Source of the DNA: Oryzias latipes
Lineage: Eukaryota > Chordata > Actinopteri > Beloniformes > Adrianichthyidae
Direction: 5' to 3'
Length of the DNA stretch: 64,000 nucleotides
Assembly (NCBI RefSeq): GCF_002234675.1
Contig: NC_019878.2
Coordinates: 4,218,688-4,282,687 of the forward strand
The translations under genes were made by a program, and so were the position numbers. Shown piece by piece: positions 43,890-55,539 of the stretch (position 1 is its first letter; every line of letters begins with the position of its first letter). The notes beneath the pieces are model-generated. The model did no database searches, was not told where the DNA came from, and saw nothing but the letters and a program-made list of their open reading frames with translations.

Positions 43890-46800
43890 TCAATCTAGAA
43901 TTAGCCGAGTTACAAGGCCTTCCTTGGGAAGAATCACAGGGTGTTTCAGCTCAAATGATGCAGTAGATTTTCTTAGCCTGCCTCCTACCCTAAGTACACC
44001 ATTATCGAAAATGGGATCAAGTTGGTACAACTTATGTGTTTTGGGTAGTTTTTCTGTATTTTGACTAAACTGCTTCCATTCCTGTTCAAAAGCTTCTCTT
44101 TGTGCAACTCTGATGAGCACCAATGAGGCTTCTTGTCTCTCTTCAACACTAACTGGTCCTGCTTTGTCTCTCTTTACAAGTCTTTTGATCCTTGCAACAA
44201 CATTTAGCACCGTATCCCAGTCAGAGAATCTAAAGAACCTCTCGAGAAAACTGTCCCTCTGCTGTGCTTGTGTTTTTAGAACTTTTACCTCAGGATCGCC
44301 TACTAAAAGCTCTGGAGAATGCTGTTTCGTGACAAACTTTCTTTCCCATAGAAAACTAGGCCCAGTGATCCAGTTTGATTCAGTCAGCTCTGCCACCTTG
44401 AGTCCTCTAGATGCATGATCTGCTGGATTTTGGTCTGTCTCAATGTAAAACCACTGGTTTGGGTCTGTGAGGTTTCTGATTTTCTGCACTCGGTTGGCAA
44501 CAAAAACATGAAAGCGACGCGCTTCATTTTTTATGTACCCTAGTACCACCTGGGAATCTGTCCAGAAAAATTCTTCGTCTATTTTCAGCTCAAGCTCTGT
44601 TCGGAGAAGATTACTTACTCCTGCAGAGACTGCAGCAGCTGTCAGTTCCAGACGTGGTATAGTCACTACTCTTGTGGGTGCTACTCTTGCCTTTGCCATA
44701 ACCAGGGCACAGTGTACTTTGTCCCTTGACACAACCCTTAAATATGAACACTGCCCGTAGCCGCTACTGCTGGCATCTGAGAAATGATGCAACTCTATTT
44801 TCTGGATTGCACCAATGTTTTCAGGGATGAGACATCTTTTTATTTGCACCTTTGGAAGGTTTTCCAGATCCCCAAGCCATGCTTTCCATTTGGTCTCCAA
44901 TGCAGGTGGGAGGGGTTCATCCCATCCAACTCCACATTTGCACATTTCTTGAAGAACTTGCTTTCCAGTTAGTATGAAGGGAGAAAGAAATCCTAGTGGA
45001 TCATACACGCTTGCGACAGTTGACAGGATTCCTCTCCGTGTGTTTTGCTTTTCTTTGAGATTGACACTGAATGAAAATGTATCTGTTTCCACATTCCATT
45101 TGACTCCGAGTACACTTTGCATTGGAAGTTCAGAGTAGTTCAGACTTACGTCTTTGTCATTACAAGCACGCTCAGACACTGGTATGGCATCCAGGACCTC
45201 TTTCTTGTTGCAAATGAATTTGTGCAAGCGCAACTTTCCCTTTTCGCAAATTTCTTGTGCTTCACTGACTAGCTGTTTTGCCCTTTGGATTGAATCAAGA
45301 CTGATGAGACCGTCATCCACATAGAAGTTTTTGTGAATGAAGCTGGCTGCTTCGGGGTATTCCTTCTCGTGTTCTTGAGCAAGAAACTTCAGGCCATAGT
45401 TTACACATCCTGGCGAAGATGACGCTCCAAAAATATGAACTCGCATGCGATAGTCTTTGGGTTCACTATCAATATTTCCATCCTGCCACCATATAAATCT
45501 TAGGAAGTCTCTGTCTTTGGGGCAAACATGAAAACGATGAAACATCTTCTCCACATCACAACTGATTGCAACTTGGTGTTGGCGGAACCTGCAAAGAACT
45601 CCTATGAGAGTATTAGTTAGGTCTGGGCCAGTCAGCAAATGATCATTTAGAGAGGTGCCTTCACTTTTAGCAGCACAGTCAAACACAACTCTGATTTTCT
45701 CTGGTTTTCTTGGATGATAAACTCCGTGGTGAGGAATATACCATGTGTTACCATCCTGAGATGTGCTGTCTGCTTCTTCTGCATCACCATCCTCAAACAC
45801 ACTGGCCATGAATCTCACATAGTCTTCTTTGTATTTTGGATTTCTTTGCATCTTTCCTTTTAGTTGTTTCAAACGCAGTTTTGCAAGCTGTTTATTGTTT
45901 GGAAGTTGAGGGCGCTCTTTGAAAGGTAGAGGCATTTCCAAATGGTCTTCGCTGTTGTAGTGAATGTTTTCATTCAGGAACTGCAGAAACTGGAAGTCTT
46001 CCTGAGATATGTTTTCTTCTGAAGGATTTGTGTCCATAAAATCTGTTTCCAACACTTTAATGACTGAAGAAGGTGTGATGGATGGCAGCTCTTTCACGTT
46101 ATTACGATGGCATGTTCCAGTTACATCCATAGCACTTGTCCATGGCTTCATGGATCCCACTATACTCCATCCTAAGTCTGTTTTCACTGCATAGGGGTCA
46201 TGGTCGTTGCCTGGGATTACTTTTCTTGGTTTTAGAGCTCTTGCACAATCATAACCAATCAGAAGTGCTGCAGGACAATCCAACAGATTGGGTATTTCTT
46301 TTGCAATGCTGTGCAAGTGAGGCCATGCTTCTGCTGTTTTACAAGTGGGTACACTGTTTTGTTCAAGCGGAATGTACTCACGAGTATATGCAGGGGGTAG
46401 TTCTATGTACTCTTGTGAGTAGTACCCTCTTACTTTCAATCCACTTACTCGAAAACTTGGCATGATTGAACCTTTGTCTGTCATTGTTGTAAGCTTTAAC
46501 TTCACAGGTTCAGAGTCTGCTTTGAGCTTGTCCGAAATTTCTTTGTCAATGAATGTATTGCTGCTCTGTGTGTCTAGCAAAGCGTAAACCAAGGTCTCCT
46601 GTTCATTACCTTTTGTGCATGACAGCCAGACAGGAACAATCATTGACGTGTGATCACTGTGGTCCACTTTCACATTGTTAGACACTGCTGATGCATTTTC
46701 CTCTGCCAACTGCGTCTCACATTTGTCCACTTTAGGATGATCTTCATGAAGTGGAGTGGGATGGTTTTTCCTGCAGATATTACAGTTAGCTTTCTGGCGG

Positions 46801-48773
46801 CAGTTCCTTGAAATGTGTCCAACTCTGAGGCAGCCAAAACACATATTGTTTTCAATAACAAACTTTCTCTTTTCTTGAAGGGACATTGCTGCGAATTTTT
46901 CACATTTGTAGATAAAGTGACTTTCCTTACAGCAAATACATTCAATCCGACTTTTGTTCCGAGCTGGAAAGGTGTCAGGATATGATTTGTTACTCTGCAC
47001 TGCACCACAGGTCCTCGAGTTTTTGATTGTCTTTGTTGTATTCAAGGCACTTGCCTTAATGCGTTTTTGCTCCTTGATTGGGTTCTCAAGTCCTTTTAAT
47101 GCTAACAAAGACGAGACTGGATTGCATGCTATTTGCGCTTCTTTTGCCACAAATTCTGCAAACTCAACAAATCCAGGATATTCCTTTTCCTCATCCAACG
47201 TTTTAGTCACATGTCTATTCCATCGAGCAGTCACCCAGTCAGGAAGTTTCAGGAGTATTTTTTGATTTTCCTCACAGTCATCCAAAATCTTGAGACCTTG
47301 CACATAGGGCATTGCATTCTTACATGAAATGAGAAAATCACTGAACTCTCTCAATCTAAGCGACTCTTTTGACCCAATCTTTGGCCAGCTGCTTAATTTT
47401 CCTCTGAATGCTCTCTGAATTACAAAAGGATGGCCATATCGCTTATTCAAGGCCCCCCAAGCCTGAACGTAGGCTTCCTCGTCACTGCGATAGAACGTTC
47501 CCTCCAACACACTAAGAGCTTCTCCACTTATGTATTTTTTCAAATAGAACAGTCTATGTGCTGAACTTACACAACCACTTTCTATAAGAGCCTTGAAACA
47601 TGTTCTCCACTCTACAAACTTGAGAGGATCTCCACTAAACACAAACGGTTCTGGAGCTGGAAGTCTTGTCATTGTCAGGGATTCTTTCAGTGCCTCAACT
47701 AGGGACACCTCACTATCTTTACCTGGGATCTGAATGTCACTAGTTTGGGGAACTGCAACTTTCTCGGAATCCTGAACATTTCTTGTGGCTGGAAAAGAAA
47801 GTGGAGCTGCACTCAGATGAACTTGAGGTTGCAAGGAACTGTGCCACTGTTCCAACGGCTGACTTAGTGAAGTGGCTTTTACCTCAATGTCTCTTATTTC
47901 AGCATTTGCCTTTGTTTCCTCTTCGACATACACATTATATTCTGCTTCAATTGCATCAAGATCTCGGTGAATTTCCAACATTTTTAGCCTTTCTTGTTGA
48001 ACAACAATCTCCCGTCTCTGCGCGGAAATTTCAATTTCTCGATTAACTTCAGCCCTTTTTGCTGCTAAGCGTGCAGCAGCTTCTGCCCTTTTTGCTGTTA
48101 CATGACTGCTTTGAGAACTTAAATCATGCTGACTCTTTTCTGCTCTTGATACCGTTGAGCCATATATTGACTTCGCATCCTGCCTTTGGAGTAACTTCTG
48201 AAGTGATTCTTTTACTGCTTCAGCGTCAAACTCCTTGTCTACGTCTGCATAACGCCTTTTCAACAGTAGAATGAGTTCAGCAGAGACTGATGTACAACTG
48301 TCCATTTTCCTCCTAACATCTTGAGGCGGTGCAGTTATAACACGTATTGACTCATAATGATGTTTGACATCACATTCAGACTGTTCAATCGAACGAATTC
48401 TCTCAACTAGCTCTGATTTGGAGCATTGCACTTTAAGTTTAGATCTTGTCAACTGAACTTCTGCCTTGAACTGCATGTAAGTTGACAAAAAGCTTTTCTC
48501 TCTCTTAATCAACTCATCTTTCTTCAACTCAAACATCCTTTCAGTCAAACGTTTCTCTCTTTCAGAACGTCTAACTTGCGGGTCAGCATGAGAACCTGGT
48601 TGTATTTCAATTTTGTGTATTTCCAGGTCTGCACAAATCTCTCCTATGCGTACCTCAATTTGTTCCTTTTCTGACTCATCAAGGTAAACACTGTTTAACT
48701 TTTCTTCCAGTTGAGTCTTTTCAGACTGTAACGCATTCATTATTGCCTCTAATTCACAAGTTTCAGTAGTCAT
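43890..48773 (-). CDS. BEL/Pao gag-pol polyprotein (gag, protease, RT, RNase H)
   Basis: 1627 residues, open throughout. An N-terminal charged coiled-coil-rich region (about 1-320) is followed by a DUF1759-type gag domain (FSGDPLKFVEWRTCFKALIE, about 370-520). Zinc knuckles include CFGCLRVGHISRNC (about 643-656). The aspartic protease has YALLDTQSSNTFID (about 730); the usual LLDSGS appears as LLDTQS. RT includes CDVEKMFHRF, FGASSSPGCV and the YVDD catalytic box (about 1151), followed by Pao-type RNase H (HHFSDASSSGYGQ, about 1328; FFWTDSQVVLGYI, about 1401) and the start of the integrase zinc domain. It stops at TGA 43890-43892. The function is reverse transcription of its own RNA. Confidence 0.92.
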   Translation of the reverse strand: MTTETCELEAIMNALQSEKTQLEEKLNSVYLDESEKEQIEVRIGEICADLEIHKIEIQPGSHADPQVRRSEREKRLTERMFELKKDELIKREKSFLSTYMQFKAEVQLTRSKLKVQCSKSELVERIRSIEQSECDVKHHYESIRVITAPPQDVRRKMDSCTSVSAELILLLKRRYADVDKEFDAEAVKESLQKLLQRQDAKSIYGSTVSRAEKSQHDLSSQSSHVTAKRAEAAARLAAKRAEVNREIEISAQRREIVVQQERLKMLEIHRDLDAIEAEYNVYVEEETKANAEIRDIEVKATSLSQPLEQWHSSLQPQVHLSAAPLSFPATRNVQDSEKVAVPQTSDIQIPGKDSEVSLVEALKESLTMTRLPAPEPFVFSGDPLKFVEWRTCFKALIESGCVSSAHRLFYLKKYISGEALSVLEGTFYRSDEEAYVQAWGALNKRYGHPFVIQRAFRGKLSSWPKIGSKESLRLREFSDFLISCKNAMPYVQGLKILDDCEENQKILLKLPDWVTARWNRHVTKTLDEEKEYPGFVEFAEFVAKEAQIACNPVSSLLALKGLENPIKEQKRIKASALNTTKTIKNSRTCGAVQSNKSYPDTFPARNKSRIECICCKESHFIYKCEKFAAMSLQEKRKFVIENNMCFGCLRVGHISRNCRQKANCNICRKNHPTPLHEDHPKVDKCETQLAEENASAVSNNVKVDHSDHTSMIVPVWLSCTKGNEQETLVYALLDTQSSNTFIDKEISDKLKADSEPVKLKLTTMTDKGSIMPSFRVSGLKVRGYYSQEYIELPPAYTREYIPLEQNSVPTCKTAEAWPHLHSIAKEIPNLLDCPAALLIGYDCARALKPRKVIPGNDHDPYAVKTDLGWSIVGSMKPWTSAMDVTGTCHRNNVKELPSITPSSVIKVLETDFMDTNPSEENISQEDFQFLQFLNENIHYNSEDHLEMPLPFKERPQLPNNKQLAKLRLKQLKGKMQRNPKYKEDYVRFMASVFEDGDAEEADSTSQDGNTWYIPHHGVYHPRKPEKIRVVFDCAAKSEGTSLNDHLLTGPDLTNTLIGVLCRFRQHQVAISCDVEKMFHRFHVCPKDRDFLRFIWWQDGNIDSEPKDYRMRVHIFGASSSPGCVNYGLKFLAQEHEKEYPEAASFIHKNFYVDDGLISLDSIQRAKQLVSEAQEICEKGKLRLHKFICNKKEVLDAIPVSERACNDKDVSLNYSELPMQSVLGVKWNVETDTFSFSVNLKEKQNTRRGILSTVASVYDPLGFLSPFILTGKQVLQEMCKCGVGWDEPLPPALETKWKAWLGDLENLPKVQIKRCLIPENIGAIQKIELHHFSDASSSGYGQCSYLRVVSRDKVHCALVMAKARVAPTRVVTIPRLELTAAAVSAGVSNLLRTELELKIDEEFFWTDSQVVLGYIKNEARRFHVFVANRVQKIRNLTDPNQWFYIETDQNPADHASRGLKVAELTESNWITGPSFLWERKFVTKQHSPELLVGDPEVKVLKTQAQQRDSFLERFFRFSDWDTVLNVVARIKRLVKRDKAGPVSVEERQEASLVLIRVAQREAFEQEWKQFSQNTEKLPKTHKLYQLDPIFDNGVLRVGGRLRKSTASFELKHPVILPKEGLVTRLILD

Positions 48774-49117
48774 TATCAGAACAGGATTAACAAATCACTA
48801 TCTTTAAATGTTCAACAATAACAAAATTCAAAAGGCATCAAGTAACACACTAATAACAAGTAACTTAGAACATCAGTAACATTAGTCTTTTTTTTTTTCC
48901 TTTTTTTTTTTGTCTTCTTCTTTTTCTAACCGACTCTAATGATACAGTCTGACCTGTTAGGCATAAAATGCACTGTGCTGAGAAGTTCAGTCCATTTTCG
49001 ACTCCATTGATGTGGCTGTGCTCTTCTTCAGCTCTAGCTGCTGCAGGCCTTTTCCAATGGCACCAAGGACGACTCCCGCTAGCTTCTCTCGTGGCACCGA
49101 CAGGTCACGTTTTTCAC

Positions 49118-49567
49118 TGTAGCTGCTCCTCAAGTTTTTCAATATGATCAGGAAAAAGCCACGCTCCGACTGCTGATCTTTTGGTTGTTTATTTTTCACG
49201 TAACCAAACGAATCACCGTGAAAAACTAAAGAAAAACAAATTACACTTTCAGATTACACTTATACATAAAGATATACAAAATTACAATAAAATGAAACAA
49301 TATTACCGTGTGCCCTCTGATCAAATTTTAAGGAGTTGCTTTTCCATTTGAAAGTCTTTGCACCATGCTCTGTTCCGTCTTCTTCCAGCTTGTTCTCTGC
49401 TTCTTTCTTATAACGCTAATGCTGCCCATCAGACTTTTTATGACCAAACGCATGGACAGCGCATGCACAATCAATTTTCAGTTCACCACAAGGGGTCAGC
49501 AATGAGTCACAAAAAATTAAACATAAAAGACATTTACAAAATGAAAACTTATTTTGTGACAGCTACA
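49118..49567 (-). repeat. BEL/Pao 5' LTR
   Basis: Twin of the LTR at 42190-42639. It is upstream of gag on the minus strand, so it would carry the promoter. I could not identify a convincing TGG-starting primer binding site directly next to it. Confidence 0.93.
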
Positions 49568-50213
49568 TACACCTTAAAATTAAACCATTCATCAAACACA
49601 TTACGTGGTTTTTAAACAATCACCATTGCTAAGTGCTTACTAAGCACTATTCAGCTGCAAGAAATCTGCAGTCTTTCAGTTGTTAATCACTAAGATCTTC
49701 TTGAGGTATCCCATTTTTTAGTGGCTTTCAGATGTTGATGTCCAAAAATAGTATTCAGTGGGTTCCGCAACAACACAATGGCAACTCGTTGATCCCTCTT
49801 GATGGGTCTAAGTTTTTGCTCATAAGGAGTGTATAACCTCATGTAAAAAGATGCATGCAAAATTACCATCAGGGAAAATGGACATCAGAAAGATTTGCTG
49901 GTCAGTCTCTTTTTACTCAGCACAACTACGGACATAGGTAATGAGTCACCTTTTAGATTTTTTGATTCATGTAGAAGCCCCAGGTTTTTATTTTACCTTT
50001 GTAAATAGGGCCTTGCCAACCATTCTAGCATTAGCGTGTCAACTGTGGAAACCAAAATAGTATCTTATAGTTGTCCACCATTGGAACATGTTGAGATTTT
50101 GCAGAGAAAAACTATAAAGACAGTGTTTGGATATGCAACCATGTTAGGAAGATTTGTCAATTCATTACACAAAGTGAAATTAAAGCTTGGCACAGTAAAA
50201 ACATCTAACGGAA

Positions 50214-50286
50214 GGGGAATTAGCTCAAATGGTAGAGCGCTTGCTTAGCATGTGAGAGGTAGGGGGATCGACGCCCTCATTCTCCA
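50214..50286 (+). tRNA. tRNA-Ala (AGC), copy 1
   Basis: 73 nt, GGGGAATTAGCTC...CATTCTCCA. The acceptor stem pairs with the G3·U70 wobble that specifies alanine charging. Anticodon AGC is at 50247-50249. A box TAGCTCAAATGG and B box GGATCGACGCC are present. The anticodon stem has CTTGC/GTGAG with a G·U pair. Confidence 0.93.
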
Positions 50287-50966
50287 TTATCTTCAGTTGT
50301 TGACTAGTGTAACTAATGCACACCTTCAAAATTAAACCATTCATCAAACACATTACATGGTTTTTAAACAATCACCATTGCTATCTGCTTAATAAGGACT
50401 ATCCATCTGCAAGAAATCTGCAGTCTTTCAGTTGTTAATTACTAAAAATCTTCTTGAGGTATCCCATTTTTTAGTGGCTTTCAGATGTTGATGTCCAAGA
50501 ATAGTATTCAGTGGGTTCCGCAAAAACACAATGGCAACTCGTTGATCCCTCTTGATGGGTCTAAGTTTTTGCTCACAAGGAGTGTATAACCTCAGGTAAA
50601 AAGATGCATGCAAAATTACCATCAGGGAAAATGGACATCAGAAAGATTTGCTGGTCAGTCTCTTTTCATTCAGCACAACTACGTACATAGGTAATGAGTC
50701 ACTTTTTAAATTTTTTGATTCATGTAGAAGCCCCAGGTTTTTATTTTACCTTTGTAAATAGGGCCTTGCCAACCATTCTAGCATTAGCTTGTAAACTGTG
50801 GAAACCAAAATAGTATCTTATGGTTGTCCACCATTGGAACATGTTGAGATTTTGCAGAGAAAAACTATAAAGACAGTGTTTGGATATGCAACCACGTTAG
50901 GAAGATTTGTCAATTCATTTCACAAAGTGAAATTAAAGCTTGGCACAGTAAAAACATCTAACAGAA

Positions 50967-51039
50967 GGGGAATTAGCTCAAATGGTAGAGCGCTCGCTTA
51001 GCATGTGAGAGGTAGGGGGATCGATGCTCTCATTCTCCA
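50967..51039 (+). tRNA. tRNA-Ala (AGC), copy 2
   Basis: Anticodon at 51000-51002. T stem has CTCTC in place of CCCTC, still pairing by G·U. G3·U70 is kept. The flanking bases read 'aacagaagggg' where other units have 'aacggaagggg'. Confidence 0.92.
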
Positions 51040-51717
51040 TTATCTTCAGTTGTTGACTAGTGTAACTAATGTACACCTTAAAATTAAACCATTCATCAAA
51101 CACATTATGTGGTTTTTAAACAATCACCATTGCTAAGTGCTTACTAAGCACTATTCAGCTGCAAGAAATCTGCAGTCTTTCAGTTGTTAATCACTAAGAT
51201 CTTCTTGAGGTATCCCATTTTTTAGTGGCTTTCAGATGTTGATGTCCAAAAATAGTATTCAGTGGGTTCCGCAACAACACAATGGCAACTCGTTGATCCC
51301 TCTTGATGGGTCTAAGTTTGTGCTCACGAGGAGTGTATAACCTCAGGTAAAAAGATGCATGCAAAATTACCATCAGGGAAAATGGACATCAGAAAGATTT
51401 GCTGGTCAGTCTCTTTTTACTCAGCACAACTACGGACATAGGTAATGAGTCACCTTTTAGATTTTTTGATTCATGTAGAAGCCCCAGGTTTTAATTTTAC
51501 CTTTGTATATAGGGCCTTGCCAACCATTCTAGCATTAGCGTGTCAACTGTGGAAACCAAAATAGTATCTTATGGTTGTCCACCATTGGAACATGTTGAGA
51601 TTCTGCAGAGAAAAACTATAAAGACAGTGTTTGGATATGCAACCACGTTAGGAAGATTTGTCAATTCATTACACAAAGTGAAATTAAAGCTTGGCACAGT
51701 AAAAACATCTAACGGAA

Positions 51718-51790
51718 GGGGAATAAGCTCAAATGGTAGAGCGCTCGCTTCGCATGTGAGAGGTAGGGGGATCGACACCCTCATTCTCCA
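51718..51790 (+). tRNA. tRNA-Ala (CGC), copy 3, with U8A change
   Basis: Anticodon CGC at 51751-51753. The near-invariant U8 is A (GGGGAATAAGCTC), and the T loop reads ATCGACA. The U8 change removes the U8-A14 tertiary pair and also alters the A box, so function is doubtful. Its 3' flank (AAATAACTTC) also differs. Confidence 0.85.
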
Positions 51791-52469
51791 AATAACTTCA
51801 GTTGTTGACTAGTGTTGCTAATGTACACCTTAAAATTAAACCTTTCACCAAACACATTACTTCGTTTTTAAACAATCACCATTGCTAAGTGCTTACTAAG
51901 GACTATACAGCTGCAAGTGCTCTGCAGTCTTTCATTTGTTAATCAGTAAGATCTTCTTGAGGTATCCCATTTTTTAGTGGCTTTCAGATGTTGATGTCCA
52001 AGAATAGTATTCAGTGGGTTCCGCAAAAACACAATGGCAACTCGTTGATCCCTCTTGATGAGTCTAAGTTTTTGCTCACAAAGGAGTATATAACCTCAGG
52101 TAAAAAGATGCATGCAAAATTACCATCAGGGAAAATGGACATCAGAAAGATTTGCTGGTCAGTCTCTTTTCATTCAGCACAACTACGTACATAGGTAATG
52201 AGTCACCTTTTAAATTTTTGATTCATGTAGAAGCCCCAGGTTTTTATTTTACCTTTGTAAATAGGGCCTTGCCAACCATTCTAGCATTAGCGTGTCAACT
52301 GTGGAAACCAAAATAGTATCTTATGGTTGTCCACCATTGGAACATGTTGAGATTTTGCAGAGAAAAACTATAAAGACAGTGTTTGGATATGCAACCATGT
52401 TAGGAAGATTTGTCAATTCATTACACAAAGTGAAATTAAAGCTTGGCACAGTAAAAACATCTAATGGAA

Positions 52470-52542
52470 GGGGAATTAGCTCAACTGGTAGAGCGCTCGC
52501 TTAGCATGTGAGAGGTAGGGGGATCGACGCCCTCATTCTCCA
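52470..52542 (+). tRNA. tRNA-Ala (AGC), copy 4
   Basis: Anticodon at 52503-52505. The D loop reads CAACTGGTA where other copies have CAAATGGTA. Stems are intact, G3·U70 present. Confidence 0.92.
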
Positions 52543-53218
52543 TTATCTTCAGTTGTTGACTAGTGTAACTAATGCACACCTTAAAATTAAACCATTCATC
52601 AAGCACATCACGTGGTTTTTAAACAATCACCATTGCTATCTGCTTACTAAGGACTATACAGCTGCAAGAAATCTGCAGTCTTTTACTTGTTTATCACTAA
52701 AATCTTCTTGACGTATCCCATTTTTTAGTGGCTTTCAGATGTTGATGTCCAAGAATAGTATTCAGTGGGTTCCACAAAAACACAATGGCAACTCGTTGAT
52801 CCCTCTTGATGAGTGTAAGTTTTTGCTCACAAGGAGTGTATAACCTCAGGTAAAAAGATGCATGCAAAATTACCATCAGGGAAAATGGACATCAGAAAGA
52901 TTTGCTGGTCAGTCTCTTTTTACTCAGCACAACTACGGACATAGGTAATGAGTCACCTTTTAGATTTTTTGATTCATGTAGAAGCCCCAGGTTTTTATTT
53001 TACCTTTGTAAATAGGGCCTTGCCAACCATTCTAGCATTAGCTTGTAAACTGTGGAAACCAAAATAGTATCCTATGATTGTCCACCATTGGAACATGTTG
53101 AGATTTCAGAGAAAAACTATAAAGACAGTGTTTGGATATGCAACCACGTTAGGAAGATTTGTCAATTCATTTCACAAAGTGAAATTAAAGCTTGGCACAG
53201 TAAAAACATCTAACGGAA

Positions 53219-53291
53219 GGGGAATTAGCTCAAATGGTAGAGCGCTTGCTTAGCATGTGAGAGGTAGGGGGATCGATGCCCTCATTCTCCA
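53219..53291 (+). tRNA. tRNA-Ala (AGC), copy 5
   Basis: Anticodon at 53252-53254. Anticodon stem variant CTTGC, as in copy 1. G3·U70 present. Confidence 0.92.
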
Positions 53292-53965
53292 TTATCTTCA
53301 GTTGTTGACTAGTGTAACTAATGTACACCTTAAAATTAAACCATTCATAAAACACATTACATGGTTTTTAATCACCATTGCTAAGTGCTTACTAAGCACT
53401 ATTCAGCTGCAAGAAATCTGCAGTCTTTCAGTTGTTAATCACTAAGATCTTCTTGAGGTATCCCATTTTTTAGTGGCTTTCAGATGTTGATGTCCAAAAA
53501 TAGTATTCAGTGGGTTCCGCAACAACACAATGGCAACTCGTTGATCCCTCTTGATGGGTCTAAGTTTTTGCTCATAAGGAGTGTATAACCTCATGTAAAA
53601 AGATGCATGCAAAATTACCATCAGGGAAAATGGACATCAGAAAGATTTGCTGGTCAGTCTCTTTTTACTCAGCACAACTACGGACATAGGTAATGAGTCA
53701 CCTTTTAGATTTTTTGATTCATGTAGAAGCCCCAGGTTTTTATTTTACCTTTGTATATAGGGCCTTGCCAACCATTCTAGCATTAGCGTGTCAACTGTGG
53801 AAACCAAAATAGTATCTTATGGTTGTCCACCATTGGAACATGTTGAGATTTTGCAGAGAAAAACTATAAAGACAGTGTTTGGATATGCAACCACGTTAGG
53901 AAGATTTGTCAATTCATTACACAAAGTGAAATTAAAGCTTGGCACAGTAAAAACATCTAACGGAA

Positions 53966-54038
53966 GGGGAATTAGCTCAAATGGTAGAGCGCTCGCTTCG
54001 CATGTGAGAGGTAGGGGGATCGATGCCCTCATTCTCCA
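53966..54038 (+). tRNA. tRNA-Ala (CGC), copy 6
   Basis: Anticodon CGC at 53999-54001, with all other positions as in the AGC copies, including U8 and G3·U70. A plausible functional tRNA-Ala reading GCG. Confidence 0.92.
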
Positions 54039-54716
54039 TTATCTTCAGTTGTTGACTAGTGTAACTAATGCACACCTTAAAATTAAACCATTCATCAAAC
54101 ACATCACGTGGTTTTTAAACAATCACCATTGCTATCTGCTTACTAAGGACTATACGGCTGCAAGAAATCTGCAATCTTTTACTTGTTTATCACTAAAATC
54201 TTCTTGACGTATCCCATTTTTTAGTGGCTTTCAGATGTTGATGTCCAAGAATAGTATTCAGTGGGTTCCGCAAAAACACAATGGCAACTCGTTGATCCCT
54301 CTTGATGAGTGTAAGTTTTTGCTCACAAGGAGTGTATAGCCTCAGGTAAAAAGATGCATGCAAAATTACCATCAGGGAAAATGGACATCAGAAAGATTTG
54401 CTGGTCAGTCTCTTTTTACTCAGCACAACTACGGACATAGGTAATGAGTCACCTTTTAGATTTTTTGATTCATGTAGAAGCCCCAGGTTTTTATTTTACC
54501 TTTGTATATAGGGCCTTGCCAACCATTCTAGCATTAGCGTGTCAACTGTGGAAACCAAAATAGTATCTTATGGTTGTCCACCATTGGAACATGTTGAGAT
54601 TTTGCAGAGAAAAACTATAAAGACAGTGTTTGGATATGCAACCACGTTAGGAAGATTTGTCAATTCATTACACAAAGTGAAATTAAAGCTTGGCACAGTA
54701 AAAACATCTAACGGAA

Positions 54717-54789
54717 GGGGAATTAGCTCAAATGGTAGAGCGCTCGCTTCGCATGTGAGAGGTAGGGGGATCGATGCCCTCATTCTCCA
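54717..54789 (+). tRNA. tRNA-Ala (CGC), copy 7
   Basis: Anticodon CGC at 54750-54752. The unit is almost identical to copy 6, indicating a very recent single-unit duplication. Confidence 0.92.
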
Positions 54790-55466
54790 TTATCTTCAGT
54801 TGTTGACTAGTGTAACTAATGCACACCTTAAAATTAAACCATTCATCAAGCACATCACGTGGTTTTTAAACAATCACCATTGCTATCTGCTTACTAAGGA
54901 CTATACGGCTGCAAGAAATCTGCAATCTTTTACTTGTTTATCACTAAAATCTTCTTGACGTATCCCATTTTTTAGTGGCTTTCAGATGTTGATGTCCAAG
55001 AATAGTATTCAGTGGGTTCCGCAAAAACACAATGGCAACTCGTTGATCCCTCTTGATGAGTGTAAGTTTTTGCTCACAAGGAGTGTATAGCCTCAGGTAA
55101 AAAGATGCATGCAAAATTACCATCAGGGAAAATGGACATCAGAAAGATTTGCTGGTCAGTCTCTTTTCATTCAGCACAACTACGTACATAGGTAATGAGT
55201 CACCTTTTAAATTTTTGATTCATGTAGAAGCCCCAGGTTTTTATTTTACCTTTGTAAATAGGGCCTTGCCAACCATTCTAGCATTAGCGTGTCAACTGTG
55301 GAAACCAAAATAGTATCTTATGGTTGTCCACCATTGGAACATGTTGAGATTTTGCAGAGAAAAACTATAAAGACAGTGTTTGGATATGCAACCACGTTAG
55401 GAAGATTTGTCAATTCATTTCACAAAGTGAAATTAAAGCTTGGCACAGTAAAAACATCTAACGGAA

Positions 55467-55539
55467 GGGGAATTAGCTCAAATGGTAGAGCGCTCGCTTA
55501 GCATGTGAGAGGTAGGGGGATCGATGCCCTCATTCTCCA
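55467..55539 (+). tRNA. tRNA-Ala (AGC), copy 8
   Basis: Anticodon at 55500-55502. Stems are canonical for this array. Sits 4500 bp from copy 2 and shares its spacer variants. Confidence 0.93.

Larger units (their letters stand above)
42190..49567 (-). mobile_element. BEL/Pao LTR retrotransposon, near-complete
   Basis: A 7378-bp element on the minus strand has two 450-bp LTRs, TACAC target duplications and a single long gag-pol frame interrupted by one in-frame TGA. Domain order (DUF1759-type gag, CCHC knuckles, aspartic protease, RT, RNase H, integrase) is that of BEL/Pao, not Ty3 or Ty1. No envelope-like frame is seen. It sits in the spacer of a tRNA-Ala array unit, about 33 bp beyond the tRNA 3' end. 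Confidence 0.93.

Noticed and set aside
48980-49117. A primer binding site next to the BEL/Pao 5' LTR
   Set aside because: No TGG-starting stretch is directly adjacent to the LTR. A TGGAGTCG further in is too far away to claim.
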